Below, piece by piece: positions 1 through 13,000 of a stretch of 64,000 bases of DNA. The number at the start of each line of letters is the position of its first letter. The stretch's first letter is position 1. This stretch comes from Carallia brachiata. Taxonomy: Eukaryota; Streptophyta; Magnoliopsida; Malpighiales; Rhizophoraceae. The translations under genes and the position numbers were made by a program. The DNA is taken from contig JADCRB010000025.1 of NCBI GenBank assembly GCA_021464245.1, forward strand, positions 2,142,193-2,206,192. The letters are read 5' to 3'. Under the pieces are notes generated by a model. The model was not told the DNA's origin. It saw only the letters and a program-made list of their open reading frames with translations, and searched no databases.

Positions 1-980
1 AATTTATTTATATTTTTAAGTTAAGTGCGCTCCAAGGCCGCACAGGAGTTATAGCTTAATTCACCGCTAGTGAAGGTAAAGAGAGGTCGAGGAGATTTCC
101 TCGTGGCATAATGTAATACTGTTACTTGACATTTTTATAATAAGTATAATTAAAGATATAAAATTTATAAAATATAAAAAATAATTAATTAATTTAATAA
201 TTTTATTTTAAAATTTAATTTATTTTTATTATTCAACAATTTAAATATACGGTCTCTTAATTTTATGCGTAACATTATACTATTCTCTTTTACGGCAGGC
301 TTTCGTGCACATGATATAACGTTTTCTGACTAGCTGAAAAAGTGAAATGGTTGGTATAAATGATACGTATGCAAGCTGACGTCATTCCCTATTAAGAAAG
401 CATTTCTCTTTTTTTTTTTTTTTTTAAATTTATGTTAAACTTGTTCGTTTGTCAAATTATTGAACTAACGTCCCTTCCTAGGTAGAGGTTCGGAAATATC
501 AACAAGCGAAAATTAAAACAAAAAACCCAAAGAAAGTCAGAAAGACAGTCAATATCAATATTTTTTTTTTATCTAAATTTTCCAGTATTTAATTTATTAT
601 TGGTTAATTTGATTGACTTGAGTCGGACCTAAAGGGCGGTAAATGTCTCTCAGTAAGTATTTAACGCGACTGCATTTCAAGACTCAAGACTTTTAATTAA
701 CCGAATTCAAACTTTTATCATATAACTAACGTCTCTTGATCAATATTATTATTATTATTATTAATTATTACATTTGATATTTATTGCACTTGTCAACTAT
801 TCAAAAAAGGACCTCCATATTCTTTCAAAACATACCTTTTAGATATCCGAAATGTTTTTTTTTTGACATCCGAAATTGACCGTATGTTCGGATAGAAAAA
901 GGCAACTAGAAAGTGGAGCAAAAAATAAAAAGAAAAATTATTCACAATATTTGTTGTCATTTAGTGCTAAGCACTATTGG
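1..980. other. AT-rich intergenic DNA, no gene seen
   Basis: The stretch has several poly-T and poly-A runs and stop codons in every frame. I see no coding motif, RNA gene or convincing promoter in it. Confidence 0.6.
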
Positions 981-1207
981 TGTGTTTGGTTTGAAAATTT
1001 TTGATTAAAAAAATAATTAAAAAATTTTATTATTATGTATTATTTTTCTACAATTTTTCATCAATTCAAATAACAAACTTTTACTTTTTCTCTCATAAAT
1101 TATTTTATTATTTTTTTATTATTTTATTTCTCACAATTTTCTTATCAATTTAAACAATTTTATTTTTTTAATTTTCTTTCTAACAACTTTCTGACAATCC
1201 AAACATA
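981..1207. mobile_element. MITE-like element with short terminal inverted repeats
   Basis: The left end reads TGTGTTTGGTTTGA and the right end, reverse-complemented, reads TATGTTTGGATT, giving an imperfect terminal inverted repeat. The interior is AT-rich and contains several loosely repeated CAATTT/AAACAA blocks, typical of short non-autonomous DNA transposons. No clear target-site duplication is visible, so the family (hAT or PIF/Harbinger type) cannot be assigned. Confidence 0.4.
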
Positions 1208-1501
1208 AGATTCGCAAGTTATGAATTCTAGTGTTGTCAAAATGAATGATAGGTTAAACTTACGTTCTCTTGATGTTAATTATACGGTAACTATTTTAAT
1301 TCTTCACCTCCCATGACAGTATGATCCCCTTTATGGGAACTGTTGGACACCACCAATTTTTCTTACTTTTTTTGACAAAAAATTGAAAAATTTTCTCCTT
1401 ATATTTAGAAAGAAGTGGTGTGACAGAGGAGAAACAAAATAATTTATTAGTATTTCAATTTTGTTCTTATACTAAAATTGAGGAGTATTAAATGAAAAGA
1501 G

Positions 1502-1717
1502 TTAGTAACCATTATATAACCAGTCCAGTGCACCAATTGATATAACTGCACCAATTAATGTAATGAAGTGACCTGGACAGGCATTAAGTCGAACCTGGGA
1601 TGCTGGGAACTGGAATTGCAGCCTCCTCTTTGCAAGATGCCTCTTTACGCTCCCCAGGACAAAGCGGCTGAGGGTGAGGTTGAGATCAGGTGCAAACTCC
1701 AATTTCATGGCTGTCAA
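1502..1717 (-). other. Coding-like ORF of unknown nature (71 codons)
   Basis: This short minus-strand reading frame stands out because it is much richer in G+C than its AT-rich surroundings and encodes a plausible mixed sequence, with a basic middle (VKRHLAKRR) and a hydrophobic C-terminal stretch (ITLIGAVISIGALDWL). I do not recognise a family. It may be the remnant of a terminal exon or a chance ORF in a gene fragment. No neighbouring exon was found. Confidence 0.2.
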
Positions 1718-4700
1718 TTAAATGGGTAAACTCCAACATTAAAAAAAAATAACTTTTTGTTATTAAGAGTTTCATTAGGTAATAAGCATAATAACAATAA
1801 TTATTGTCACCTTCAAAATTAAAATTTGATACTTTTAAATTAAAAATTTTTAGTCTAAAACTACTGAAACTTTTTCTTGCTCTCATAACAAGGGGGGTCA
1901 GCAGTCACCATTTTTTTCCCTCGTTTTTCTACATAAAAAAAATTATATGGTGACTTCTAAGTATCGGCATTTTTATTTTTTCACAATCGTGCTAGAGGTT
2001 TCTGCCATTTTTTTTTATTTTTCAGTCAATCTCTCCTTTAGAAATCAATTTATTCCTTTAAAAATATACAATTTTTATCATTTTGAGGATTAAGATTGAT
2101 AATTTTAAATAATCATAGACTATTTAATTATATGTTTGAAAACATATTTTATCAAAAAATATTAAAATTTTCAAGATTATCTTTCTTAAAGTTGTCTACA
2201 TAGTATTTGGTGGTTTGGTAGACAATCAAAACAAGAAATCGTGAAGATCTCTAAAATTAAATTGAAATTAAGGGCACGCCCTCGAGAAGATTATAAAGTT
2301 TAGAGTTCCATCTATTTAACTTTTTATTCTCACTATCTTTCTCTAAACAACATGATTTCTTGTTTAGAGTCTAAACAACATTAAATTTCCATCTATTTAA
2401 CTTTTTATTGTCAATAGCTTTCTCTAAGTTCAAATGAATTTAAGTAACCCGAGGTGGTCTCAATTTATTAAAACCTAATTGTTCTCTTTTTCTTTTCCTT
2501 TTTTTTTTTTTTCCAGTTGTAGATGATTGCGATTTGTGAAAGGATTGGATTGTTGGGTTTTGCAGTCTATCCTGACGGCAAAGTATTGTTGGTCTGGGTT
2601 AGATTTTTATTCAACCTAATCCGAGTGGCCCAAACCCATTTACGGGGAATATGCCTTGGGATAGATTGGAATCACCAAGTCTGCTTGAATCTCTAATTCC
2701 AATACCAGCATAAGCTAAGCACAAATTCCTAAATGCTCTTTTGTTTCATTTTAAATTAAAGATATGAACTTGACTTTCATTAAAAAAAAAAAAAAAAACC
2801 TACGTACATTAAGTTCCAACAACTTGATGGGAATTTAAATTTTACCCCGTTATACATCAAAAAAAAAAAAAAAAGTTGCAGGTTAACCGCTTCAATCTTG
2901 GCGCATATATTTTCTAGGAGCATGGGGGAAAAGAAATGAGTTGTATGTTTAACGTGCTAAAATATTATCATACAAGCTATATATGTTTTCTTGTTGGGAT
3001 TGGCTTGATGTGCAAACATGATTTTAGATGAGAGAAATGTCTTTACTACGGAAGAGAAGCTTTGTGCGTGTGTCTAGTTATAGACGGATCCAGTCAAGTC
3101 GTGGGGAGATAATCGGCCCCTAACTTTTATTTTCTATTATTTTCTCGAGTTTACATTATTATCAGTAGTACAGTGGCAAGGGTACTTCGCCGCCCACTGC
3201 CTCTCCCACGCTGGTTCGAGACTTCTGATGTGAGGGTAAACAATTGTACATTCTTGTGTTTTTTTTCTTTTTATTATTGTACTTGTGCTTTTATTTTTTT
3301 TCAAATGCCTGCTTTTTTTTTTTTTTGGTTGGCAAAACTTCCTTCCTTCTTTCTTCTGTACCAGAACTACGGTTTCACTTTTTTGAGATAGTATGCGAAT
3401 TACTTTTTTATTTTTTTTTAAATGCATCTTTTTGAATTTTAGAATTTCTAATTTTACTTTCCAAAATTAATTTATTAAATATGGGAACCTTGTGCAGTTG
3501 TCTTTTTACTTTCATTTCATTTACTCTCAAAATTATTTGAATAAATTTTTTTATTTTTATACTGTTTTTTAAGAAATATTTTATCTTTTAATGAAATAAA
3601 TTGTTACCAATGGATATTAAAAAAGATAAAAAATCTAAAAACACACCATATCCAAACATGTATTTATTTACAAAATTAACTTTAATTTTATCTGCTACAA
3701 CAATTATCTTAAAAAATATTTTTTTTCTACAATAAATATCATAATAAATTTATTGCACAATCACATGAGAGATAAATGACTAAATAATTTAATTATTACT
3801 TTATAAAAAAATATTTGATTATACAAAAAAAAAAGATAGTTTTAAAACATTAAAACTCACAGAATAATAATGATAGTTAATATTTTTCATCTTATAAATT
3901 AATTTTATTATTGTAACTATGTATATAAAATTTGCCCCCTTAACAATTTTTTTTGGATCCGTCATTGTGTCTAGTTATTTATGCATGAATTTAACAATTT
4001 GTTGCCTATAAAATTTATAGAAGGATCAAGGATGCTAATTATGGTTTCCATGAGTTTCATTTTTTCTCAATATTGTAAAATTTTAAACATTTTTTTTAGA
4101 TTAACTGTTAGACTGCAGCCCCACAAAGAAAATGGTTTAGCTAGTTTATATCTCATTTACTAATTGCTGCAAAAACTAAATAAGATGGACAGCTCTTCGA
4201 CTTCTCATATCCGATTATGTATCATATGATTTTCAGCTTTTTTGACCGGCGATGATGCTAAAGCCATTGTGTGGACATTCATGACTGCAACTCTACGGTC
4301 GAGCAAATTAAAGTAGACAAGCGGCCCATGATACAAGCTTGATGCTTAAAGTTGGCGGTCATCTTGTGGTTCTTATCCAATTGCCGTGGATGGACATGCA
4401 ACTCCTGCACTGGTCTTTGTACGCGCTTATGACTGGGCATGTTCTCATGGTTTAAGGCCAACGATATGCACACCTATAAAATGAGGCCTACGTTGAGGTA
4501 ATTGAAAATAGTATCTTTAGTTGGAGAGACTGGAGTTCAAATTCAGTGTCTTCTTCGCCCCCTCTTGCATATGATACTCAGATAGTAGAGTTGATCATTG
4601 AATATAAAAATTTGGTGGTAAATCGGTATATCTACACACTTGACTATAATTCTAATTATCATAGCTTGTGTCCCTCCTACAAATAAAGGCAATAATTTGT

Positions 4701-5390
4701 GTTAATAATGCTCTTTAAGTTCCAAATTCAAAAATCATCATGGTGGAGTGTGGAAAAGGCCACACGGTCTTAGATAGCAGATCTTCTTTATGAAAAAATT
4801 TGAATCAGAATGTTAATAAGTGAACTCCCACTTGAGCCCTACTGGACAATAACCAACATTCTTACAATATCCTTTTTTTTATCAGTTCCAACAAAAAACT
4901 AGTTGAGTTAGATTTGAAATGGATAATCTCTTGGTGGTCATGTTGTTGACACTAATGTGTTTGGTTTAATGCGAAATGATCTCTAGCACTTTCTGTTGTA
5001 AGGACTAATATGAAATTCGACGTGGAAAAGATTGACAAGAGGAAAAGATTCGTTAAGATACGAGTGAATTATATGATAGACAGAATTCTCACATCAAAAA
5101 GAAATCCCGAATACAAATTAAAATACATAGTCGTGTAAATAAACCCTCAAGTTTAGACTTATAGGGTTTAGTGCTATCCAACACGATTGGATTGATTGCT
5201 ATTTGGTCTTTTAATACCAAAACTATTGATAATATATGATGCAAATAATAAATGAAGTGATATTATTCCATCCGTTGGCCACAAAATATCATGTGGTCGA
5301 TGGCTATTTTCATTATATGAATATTGAAGTTTAGGGAGACATTTTATTCGTTTAAACATTTGGATTACAATGTGTTTAATATTGATAATT
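1718..5390. other. Gene-poor intergenic DNA
   Basis: The stretch is AT-rich with long homopolymer runs (for example near 2495, 2785, 2860 and 3315). ORFs such as those around 3137-3435 come from T-rich tracts and encode low-complexity Phe or Lys. A patch richer in G+C at about 4240-4480 has no recognisable coding content. I find no gene, tRNA or intact transposon. Confidence 0.5.
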
Positions 5391-5449
5391 AGTACTCTAT
5401 AGACATTAGTTAAGATGGTGTTTCAAGATGCCATCAAGATGGTGTTTGA

Positions 5450-6120
5450 TTTTTTGGGTGCTATGTTTTGCTTGTTAACTTTCAACAATAGTCTTATAAT
5501 TAAGTGTTTGGTAAAATTTTTTGTGTTGTTGTTAAATTCTACCTTTTTTTTTTTTTGACTTTTAAACAATAGCAACATATTGAAAAGTAACTAAGGGTTA
5601 CTTTTTAATATTAGAAACAATTTATATAAATTAAGTTACTCTTAAAAAAATATTCATAATACTTTTTTTTTTCCACATGAGTTAGATTTTTATCTCTATT
5701 TCATGAATATTTATATAAATACAACATTTTCCTTTTAACAACAACTATAAATTAGTATTCTTTTTATTAACGCTAACACTTATAAAAAAATATCTCAAAT
5801 ATTATATTTTTTTGGTAGCTAGTAAATATTAATAATATTTTTAAAAAGTTTAAAATTAAGTAAAGAATGTCTCAATATTATCTATAGAATATATATTTTG
5901 AAAATAAAAAATAATAAAAAAAATAATTATTAATATGATTTATTAATATAAATTAAATGTCTAAATTAATATTTTCATTATTCAACAAGTAACAAGAAGT
6001 ACAAAATTATCTGTATACTTTATTTATTTTTTTAGCAATCAACAACTTGAACAGTAATCAAAAATCGATAGTAACAATAAATAAGAGTAATATTAACGGT
6101 AAACTAGAGTAACAAACAGG
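5450..6120. mobile_element. Possible MITE, AT-rich with weak terminal inverted repeats
   Basis: The left end GGTGTTTGAT and the right end, read on the other strand (CCTGTTTGTT), are loosely similar, and the interior is very AT-rich with GTTGTT/AACAAC blocks in opposite orientation near the two ends. A short direct duplication (AAGATGGTGTTT) sits just left of the element. No target duplication is clear, so this is tentative. Confidence 0.3.
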
Positions 6121-6896
6121 CCTTATGCTTCTTTATATGTATATTGATTTCTTTTCGCTTGAAAATAGAATACCTTTTCATTTAATTATGTGTTTCATAA
6201 TTATGTGGAGCTAGGATAATGGCTGCCGTTGCTTTGATACCGTGAAATCAAGTGGTAAACTGATAACTTGTGCGATGACATAAAAAAATAGCACAAAAGT
6301 AGAAGTGATGGATGCCCACAGTCGAAATGCATTAAGAAACAAAAAGTGTTCAAGTGAAATGAACGTATCCAGTCCAGTGATTTGTTTAATAAATAAAGTG
6401 TCTTATTTTGACCAAAAAACAATTGTCATATTGTGAGGAAAGTTCTTCGACTCCAAGGTTCCCCACGAGCAGCCGACTTTGACTATCTAGTTCAATTGTC
6501 GGTTTGTCTGTATAAGGCTGTATTCCTACTAGATTTGAGCTGACACACGGGTGCTGCCCTGACGTTGACAAGACTAGTAATTGAAATGAATTTAAAACCG
6601 TAAAACGTCACTATTATACAGCCAAATAATTTACAGTAAAAATAAAATATAAAATTAATTTAATAATTTTTTAATTTAATATATTTTTATAATTTAATAA
6701 TTTAAATTTTTATATATTAATTTCATACTTATTATTATATATTTAAATAATTTTCTTTTATAAAAAAGATAAAAAAAATAAGAATTAGAGGCGACATTGA
6801 GACGGTGGAGCCCACAAACAGTGGAAACACATATGTGACACGTACGTCTTAGTTTTATATCATTTTTTTTTTTTGGGTTTTTTTTGGTCCTTTTTC

Positions 6897-7395
6897 GGGA
6901 TAAATATTTTTTTAATTCTAAATTTTTAGATTTTTTTATATTTAAATTCTAAATTTTTTTGACATTTCATTTGAGTTCTAAATTTTTTAATTTTCTACCA
7001 AATCAGTCCATCTATTTAACAAAAGTGATCAATCTATTAAAAAATAATTTTAACTTTACAAAAAATTATTTAAAAAAAATTAAATATATGAATTGAATGT
7101 CTTTTTTATAAAAAATATGCATGTTGCCTATTTAATTCATATATTTTTTGATTAAAAAAATATTTAATATACATATTTTGTTGATGAAAAAAATATTTAA
7201 CTCATGTATTTAATATTTTTTAAATGATTTTTATTAAATTAAACTCACTTATTAATAGATTGACTACTTTTCGTAACTTAAAGGACTGACATATTAAAAA
7301 ATTAAAAGATTTAGAACTCAAATAAAATATTAAAAAAATTTAAAATTCAAATATAAAAAAATTTAAAGGTTTAGAATTCTAAAAATACTTATCCC
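6897..7395. mobile_element. MITE with long terminal inverted repeats
   Basis: The sequence starts GGGATAAATATTTTT and its other end reverse-complements to GGGATAAGTATTTTT. The similarity between the two arms continues inward for well over 100 bp: blocks like AATTCTAAA, GAGTTCTAAA and a CAGTCC motif recur in inverted order. This foldback architecture is typical of Mutator-like MITEs. A target duplication is not obvious. A related foldback element lies at 43861-44334. Confidence 0.6.
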
Positions 7396-7779
7396 TTAAA
7401 ATCGACATGCGAGGAATTTGGCGGCAGCGGACAGTTCAGGTGGGATTCGGGTAGGACTGTTTTTAAATCAGTTTATTGCATTTTGGGAGTATTTTTAGGA
7501 GAAAAATTAAATAGTAATATTTATTAATTAGTAATGATATAATAATAAAATGGTATAAATTATTTAATAATTAAAATTTAAAATAAAATAAATAATAATT
7601 AAATATCGTTAAATCAATTATGTTACTATTTTTTTATTACTTAAACTTAAACTACATAATAAAACATTTTTTCTATTAATTCATTAAATTTTGAGCTACA
7701 TAACCAATAATAGCCCTATATATTTCCATAAAATTTATACCTTCTATTTAAGATTACAACTTAGAAATTCAAATAAAAA

Positions 7780-8180
7780 TTTAAATTCTTAGCCACGAGA
7801 AAATTTTAGTTCAGTCAAGTTTTTAATATTTCAGTTTCTGAATTCTTAGAGTTTCAAGTTTATTAAATTTTGAGTTATTTGAAATTTGGGTATTTTAAAT
7901 TCCGAGTCATTGGATTTGATGTTAATGAGTCTCAGTCCATTGGGTATTAAGTTCATTGAATGTCAAATATATTAAAATTTGAATTTCAAATTTTACAAAT
8001 TCAATTTATTTAAGTTTTATGCTTTGTCACATTGCTGGTCAATTGGATTGAAGTTATTTCAATTTTGAAATGGAGGTTTCAAGTCATTAACTTTTATTTT
8101 TTTTTTAGTCAATACAGCTTAGGTTAAAACGGTTTTAAGATTGGTTAATTCGAATTATTCGCATCGAATTAACTTTTGTA
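7780..8180. repeat. Degenerate repeats of the TTTGAGTTATTTG type
   Basis: Short phrases such as TTTCAAGTT, TTTTGAGTTATTTG and GAGTCATTGG recur here. The same phrases build the subterminal parts of the larger hAT-like element at 21260-22805, so this is probably a decayed relative. Ends and target duplications are not recognisable. Confidence 0.3.
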
Positions 8181-9318
8181 ACGAGATCACATGTGCAATT
8201 GCTCTTCCTCCTTCTTAAGGATTATTTTGCCACGTCTTCTATAATTTTAATTTGGCACTAGGAATTTTTAAATTTTTATTGTTTCTCTGTTTTTTTTTCA
8301 ATTTTTAAGTTATAATTTTAAGCAGCATTTCAATTTAGACAAGGTATACTTATATTTTTGTTTATAATTATTGACTAAGATAACATGTAAGAAAACATTA
8401 CTTCGATCAAAAAAAAATCAAGAGAACACCTACTGTTTTTTTAAGGTGTTGTTAATTTTATTTTTGTTTTGTGTGAGTAAAAATTACTTACAATTTAATA
8501 CCATATAATTTATTTTTTTATTTTTTTATTTTAAATAAACTCTACTCATTATATAGTGTACGATTATAAATAAATTATATTAAAAAAAATATAAATTAAA
8601 TTAGAAATCTTCTTTCTGTTTTTCCCTACACCGGCAACTGCATTCGCCAACAACCGAGGACAACGAAAGCTATCCAAATCATACGAACATCAGGGGACAC
8701 CCCACCCCTCACACACCAGAAGCCCCTCAAGGGGACTGACCTTGCATCATACCTGGAAGACCCTAAGTGGTGGCATAAGATAATAACAATAATTTGCCTC
8801 AGTAAGGTGTCAGGTCGAAGCTCGTGTTTCCCCAATATAACACTAATCTGCCCCCGTCTGATGTAGGGGCAGAAAGAGTCATCGTGACTAGACTACAAAA
8901 CCCTATGTAGACTACAATGGGATTGAGAACCAACTCGTCAGTTTTCACAACACCTTTGCATAACAACTAGTGACAAGGCTAATTATTGTTCCAAAGTTTC
9001 TTAATTTTTTTTATTCTTGATCTTTACACTGCATTCATGAAAGTTTTCAAGAACAATAGAGAACAACCAAGTAGATATCAGACAATCGAAATTAATTCTA
9101 TACCTTATAAACATATGATGCTAAATTAGATTTTAAATGAAATATTCATGTACATTTTTGTTCTGCTTATAGTGCATGAAGTATAGAACTCTCAAGTTCG
9201 TTGCTACCACAAGGCGTTGGTGTAAGTTATGGATATTCTTGAAAGAAATTAGCAATATGATGAAAAATATCTCTTTATTGTCTCTGAATTTGAGTTGGCA
9301 AATTTTAATAATAATTAG
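8181..9318. other. Unclassified intergenic DNA with a GC-richer patch
   Basis: Positions about 8625-8990 are clearly richer in G+C than the surroundings and contain a 69-codon minus-strand ORF (8626-8835). I recognise no protein family in any frame. The patch might be a fragment of an old retroelement LTR, but no terminal motif supports that. The rest is AT-rich. Confidence 0.3.
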
Positions 9319-9435
9319 ACTTGGTACATTGAAAATGGATATGCCAGTCCTATGCATAATAACTTAGGACTCTTTAAAGAGCTAGATGCAAGCATTAAAG
9401 CTCACATCAAGTTTACAAATGGTGTTATAGTTTAA
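9319..9435 (+). pseudogene. Copia retrotransposon protease relic
   Basis: The frame starting TWYIENG and continuing through LFKELDASIKAHIKF and TNGVIV matches the plant Ty1/copia protease start, normally W-x-I-D-S-G-C followed by H-M and L-F-x-x-L-D. The catalytic D-S-G is replaced by E-N-G here and the frame stops at 9433-9435, so the fragment is dead. Nothing convincing of integrase or reverse transcriptase follows in frame. Family resemblance is from motif recognition only. Confidence 0.5.
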
Positions 9436-10405
9436 TTTGAGGAGAATAATTTCTCTTAAAACTAACAAAAGCATTTTAATCTCCTTGCAGTTGACAATAG
9501 TTGTAAGTTTGTGATGGATAAATTGGTGAGACATCCAAACATCTTAGCATGTTAAGTCACCCTGGAGAGAACTATATTCTTCAGTACTCTAATGATGATA
9601 TCCTAAAAGCACCTGGCTTAGTGAACCTCAATGCAAAGGTGGTAGTTCAAAGAAGACCCTGGACTACAATGTCACTCTGTGTAATTAATATTTTTTAGCA
9701 CGATAGAACTTCAAATAGGAATTCGTAGTCTTAAACCCCCTATGCAACACTTGTCTGTAAAATCTTAAGTCTTTTATCCAAGTCCAGGCGTATGTGCATT
9801 GTTGACAAATTTCCTATTGGAAAATTCTTAGAAGGCAAATTGACAGAAAATATTTTTATATTACATGTAAAATATTTTATATTATGTAAATAATATTTTA
9901 TACAATATGTAAAGGATGTACAATGAAATAATAGAAAATCGTAAAAATCTCTTGTTATGTTGTATAAAAAGTTATCGACATGGTATAAGACACTTTGTGT
10001 GCCCAGATAGTTGTTCTCTTTACCATATTGGCATTTGATTATCCTTTGCAACTCTAAATTCTTCAAATTTGAGCTCCAACTTGAGAGCGCTTATAAATCA
10101 ATGTAATTGGATGGCATAGTATAGACTAGCCCATTTTCTCCTTTATAGTGCATACATATTTATATATCTATCATTTTAGGCAATTTTAAATACTTCCAAT
10201 GACAAGCTTTACCTTCACTTTAAGTGATTTTAAGCACCTCCAATTATGACTATCGCTCAACTATTGTTCTCTCACAACCGTTTCTCCAGAAAAAAATTCT
10301 TTAGGATATATTTGCTTACACTATTTTCTTCTTTCAAAAAGAAAAAATTTTCTTTGCATATGAGACAAGGTACCCGCCCTTTAAGTTTGCATATAAGAGT
10401 CTCAT

Positions 10406-11065
10406 ATGTGCAGCACAGACACGGACACGGTGAAACAGACGCTATCTGATACAGATACGACAATACGATGACCTTAAAAAAAAAAAGGACACAGTGTCCA
10501 TGTACGCCGAAACAGACACAACACTACGCGAACACTACAATACAAGAACCTTAAAAAATTAAGACACGAACACAACTATAAACAACAGTATAAATTTCAT
10601 TCAACTTAAAAACACTCCTAAACATATTTATATAATTACAACATCATGAGTTCAAACAAAAATGCAAATAAAGCAAAAATACAACAAGAGTAGGATACTA
10701 GTCTTTCTCTTTCTCTTCATATAACATGTTGCTCTTTCTCTCCATCTAACCCGCAAAAATACAACATAGGTATTTCAACTTTGTCACTAGCCAGTGGTCG
10801 GTGGTCGCTGGGTTGGGTGGGCAGTGATTGAAGAATGAAGGCCAAAGGAATTAAACATTACAAAAATACTTAGACCTGTCCATAGAATGTTGAACTTTTT
10901 TAATTTTTGTGTTTGACACGCGCGCTCGATTTCTTTCTAAAAAAAGTTTTTGGTAGACACATTTAGGTGAGTCCAACACGTGTTTGAGATGTGTTGAGTG
11001 CGTGTCTGTGTCTAACACGTGTCCAACACACTCCACGTTCTCCAAATGACATGTCCGTGCTTTGT
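10406..11065. mobile_element. Mutator-like MITE with 9-10 bp target duplication
   Basis: The element begins ATGTGCAGCACAGACACGG, and its right end reverse-complements to ACAAAGCACGGACATGTC, an imperfect terminal inverted repeat rich in GACACGG motifs that recur subterminally. It is flanked by AGAGTCTCAT (10396-10405) and AGAGTCTTAT (11066-11075), a 10-bp direct repeat with one mismatch. The length of the duplication suggests a Mutator-like origin. No transposase coding is visible, so it is non-autonomous. ORFs inside it are incidental. Confidence 0.6.
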
Positions 11066-11621
11066 AGAGTCTTATGATCAAGAGACCATGGAAAAAAAAA
11101 AGAAAAAAAAATGTGGGGGTTTGGTACCATCAAAAGAGAGAAAGAAAAGTGGCGGAATTGGTCACATATTTGGTCTAATTTTGAGGTTAAATTTTCTTGC
11201 ATTTTAGTATGTTGTTATTGACAGAAACTTTAATTTGACTAGTATATTGATAAACTTGTTCATCTCCAAAAAACAAGTTCTCGCATAATCTATTTTTAAG
11301 AAATCATTTCTTTTGTGATTCCTAGCAACTGATGAGAATTTTGTTAGCCAAGAATTTGTTATTCTTGAGGAAAAAAATTGTTGTGCAGGTTGCTAGATTG
11401 TCTTGAGAGAAACTCAGTTATATCCTCATAATTTTTATAGTAGAAGTTTAACTAGACTTCAGTCCTATAGTTTTTCCCACACACTTAAAGTTTTCTATGT
11501 TAATTTGGGTGTGTGATCTTGTTGTTAAAATTATTATTTTGTTGCCATCTATATGTATTTGATTGTTCAAAGAGAGAAAAGCATAAACCTATGAGATATG
11601 TTCGCTGCAGTCTCATAACAA

Positions 11622-11633
11622 TAGTATCCGAGC
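11622..11633 (+). other. Degenerate Copia primer-binding site
   Basis: TAGTATCCGAGC matches the standard plant initiator-tRNA-Met primer-binding site TGGTATCAGAGC at 10 of 12 positions. It sits about 36 bases before a gag-like ATG, the usual Copia arrangement, and therefore marks the inner edge of a decayed 5' LTR whose outer limit I cannot place. Confidence 0.5.
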
Positions 11634-11668
11634 AGGTTGCTGGATTTGTGAATTCTTTTGTAATCAAG

Positions 11669-13000
11669 ATGGATGATAATGTCAATAGCAGTGATTCAAT
11701 TGACTTCCTTAAATTATTCCATATATAAGATGTGTACTATTACAAAAATATTTTTGTTTTGTTTGGGAATCTAGTAGTCAAGCCAACTAATGTAAAGGAA
11801 GATGATTGGCATAAGATGAATCAAAAGTTTGTTGCTTTGATCGGACAGTGGATGGATCTCGTTGTCATTCTTCATCTAGCCAATGATACCGAGGCTTACA
11901 CCATTTTACCAAAGCTTGAGGCCTTTATAAGTGTAAAAATGAACAGAACAAGGTGTTGATGATTGAAAGATTGATCAATCAAAGCCATCAAGATGAGATC
12001 AGTTTAATCAAGTATTTGAACATCTTCTAGCAGACTATCAATAAGATAGCCATGATAAAGCTAACTTTAGAACAAGAGGTGCAAGCACTAATTTTATTGA
12101 AATCCTTGCTAGAGAGTTAGGTTCCATTTGTGACATTATTCCGTGTTCCTGTTCTAGAAAGAAAAATTACCATAGCTATTAGTCTACTTAACGGGGAGGG
12201 TAGATGAAAAGAGCAGGATCTATTCAAATTTGAGGTTAAGGATTTGGTTAAGGAAAGAAGGGGGAGAGTAGAAGAAGAAATTCACACGAAATGGATGATG
12301 TGTAATCTTTTTGTGATGACAAAGGCAGAGATAGAGGAAGATCTACTGGCTAGTCAAAGTCCCGAATGAACATGATTTACCACTTAATGATGACAATTAT
12401 AAAAACAATAGCTTCAATAGAGGCACATGGAAGCTTAGTAGGGACCCATTTTTACCACTAAAAGGAAAGAAAATAAATGCTCTCTACAAGACCTAAGTGA
12501 AAGGCAAATCAAATGCAATTGCTTCTATATAGTTTTAATATAAAACACTCAGCCATTTGAGTGAGAAATCCCTCTAAATTGTCCTCACGAAACAAATCCT
12601 TCTAGGCATGATATGTATGCAACTTAAGGCTTTCACTTTTGCTTATCTAAGAAAATACTTAGGGTGAGTTTTCAGAAGTTCATTCTTTTTAAGAAAGTGT
12701 GGTATCCTTGCCATGAGCTTGTATCTCAAACGGCATTAGTAGTATGTCAGTAAGTGAGAAGTTAAAGGTTCGAACTTTCGACCTCCTCAACTATTTCTCC
12801 TCCTCCAACCAGTTGGTTTAGGTCTAAGAAAGCTCAAAAAAAAAAAAAAAAAAAAAAGAAAAGGATGGTGCCCTTGATTTAGTCCATACCGATGTATGTT
12901 GTATGCCTAAAAAGAGTTATGGTGGTGCTTCTTATTTTATGAAATTTGTTGATGACCGTTCTAGAAAAGTCTGGGTTTTCTTGTTACAAAACAGAAAGAT
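11669..13000 (+). pseudogene. Decayed Ty1/copia element: gag and integrase remains
   Basis: Starting at the ATG at 11669, broken frames read like a Copia gag polyprotein: DDWHKMNQKFVALIGQWMD (about 11800-11860), then LMIERLINQSHQDEISLIKY and LLKSLLES in the gag helical region. After an interruption the integrase start is recognisable as LDLVHTDVC (about 12874), followed by FVDDRSRKVWVFLL. Several stop codons and frameshifts interrupt the frame, and reverse transcriptase and RNase H are missing, so this is a truncated dead copy. A SINE is inserted between the gag and integrase parts (12701-12857). Confidence 0.6.
12701..12857 (+). mobile_element. tRNA-derived SINE inserted in the Copia relic
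   Basis: The element has an RNA polymerase III A-box-like segment (TATCTCAAACGG, 12722-12733), a B box (GGTTCGAACTT, 12767-12777) and ends in a poly-A run (about 12836-12857). Copia coding sequence lies on both sides: VSFQKFILFKK before it and KDGALDLVHTDVC after it. The flanks AAGAAAGTG and AAGAAAAGG look like a slightly diverged target duplication. This is the typical structure of a plant tRNA-derived SINE. Confidence 0.65.

Noticed and set aside
3137..3435. Overlapping ORFs on both strands near a GC-richer patch
   Set aside because: They depend on poly-T and poly-A runs and encode low-complexity peptides.
4440..4620. Possible SINE with a B-box-like GGAGTTCAAATTC
   Set aside because: No A box at the right distance, no poly-A tail and no target duplication were found.
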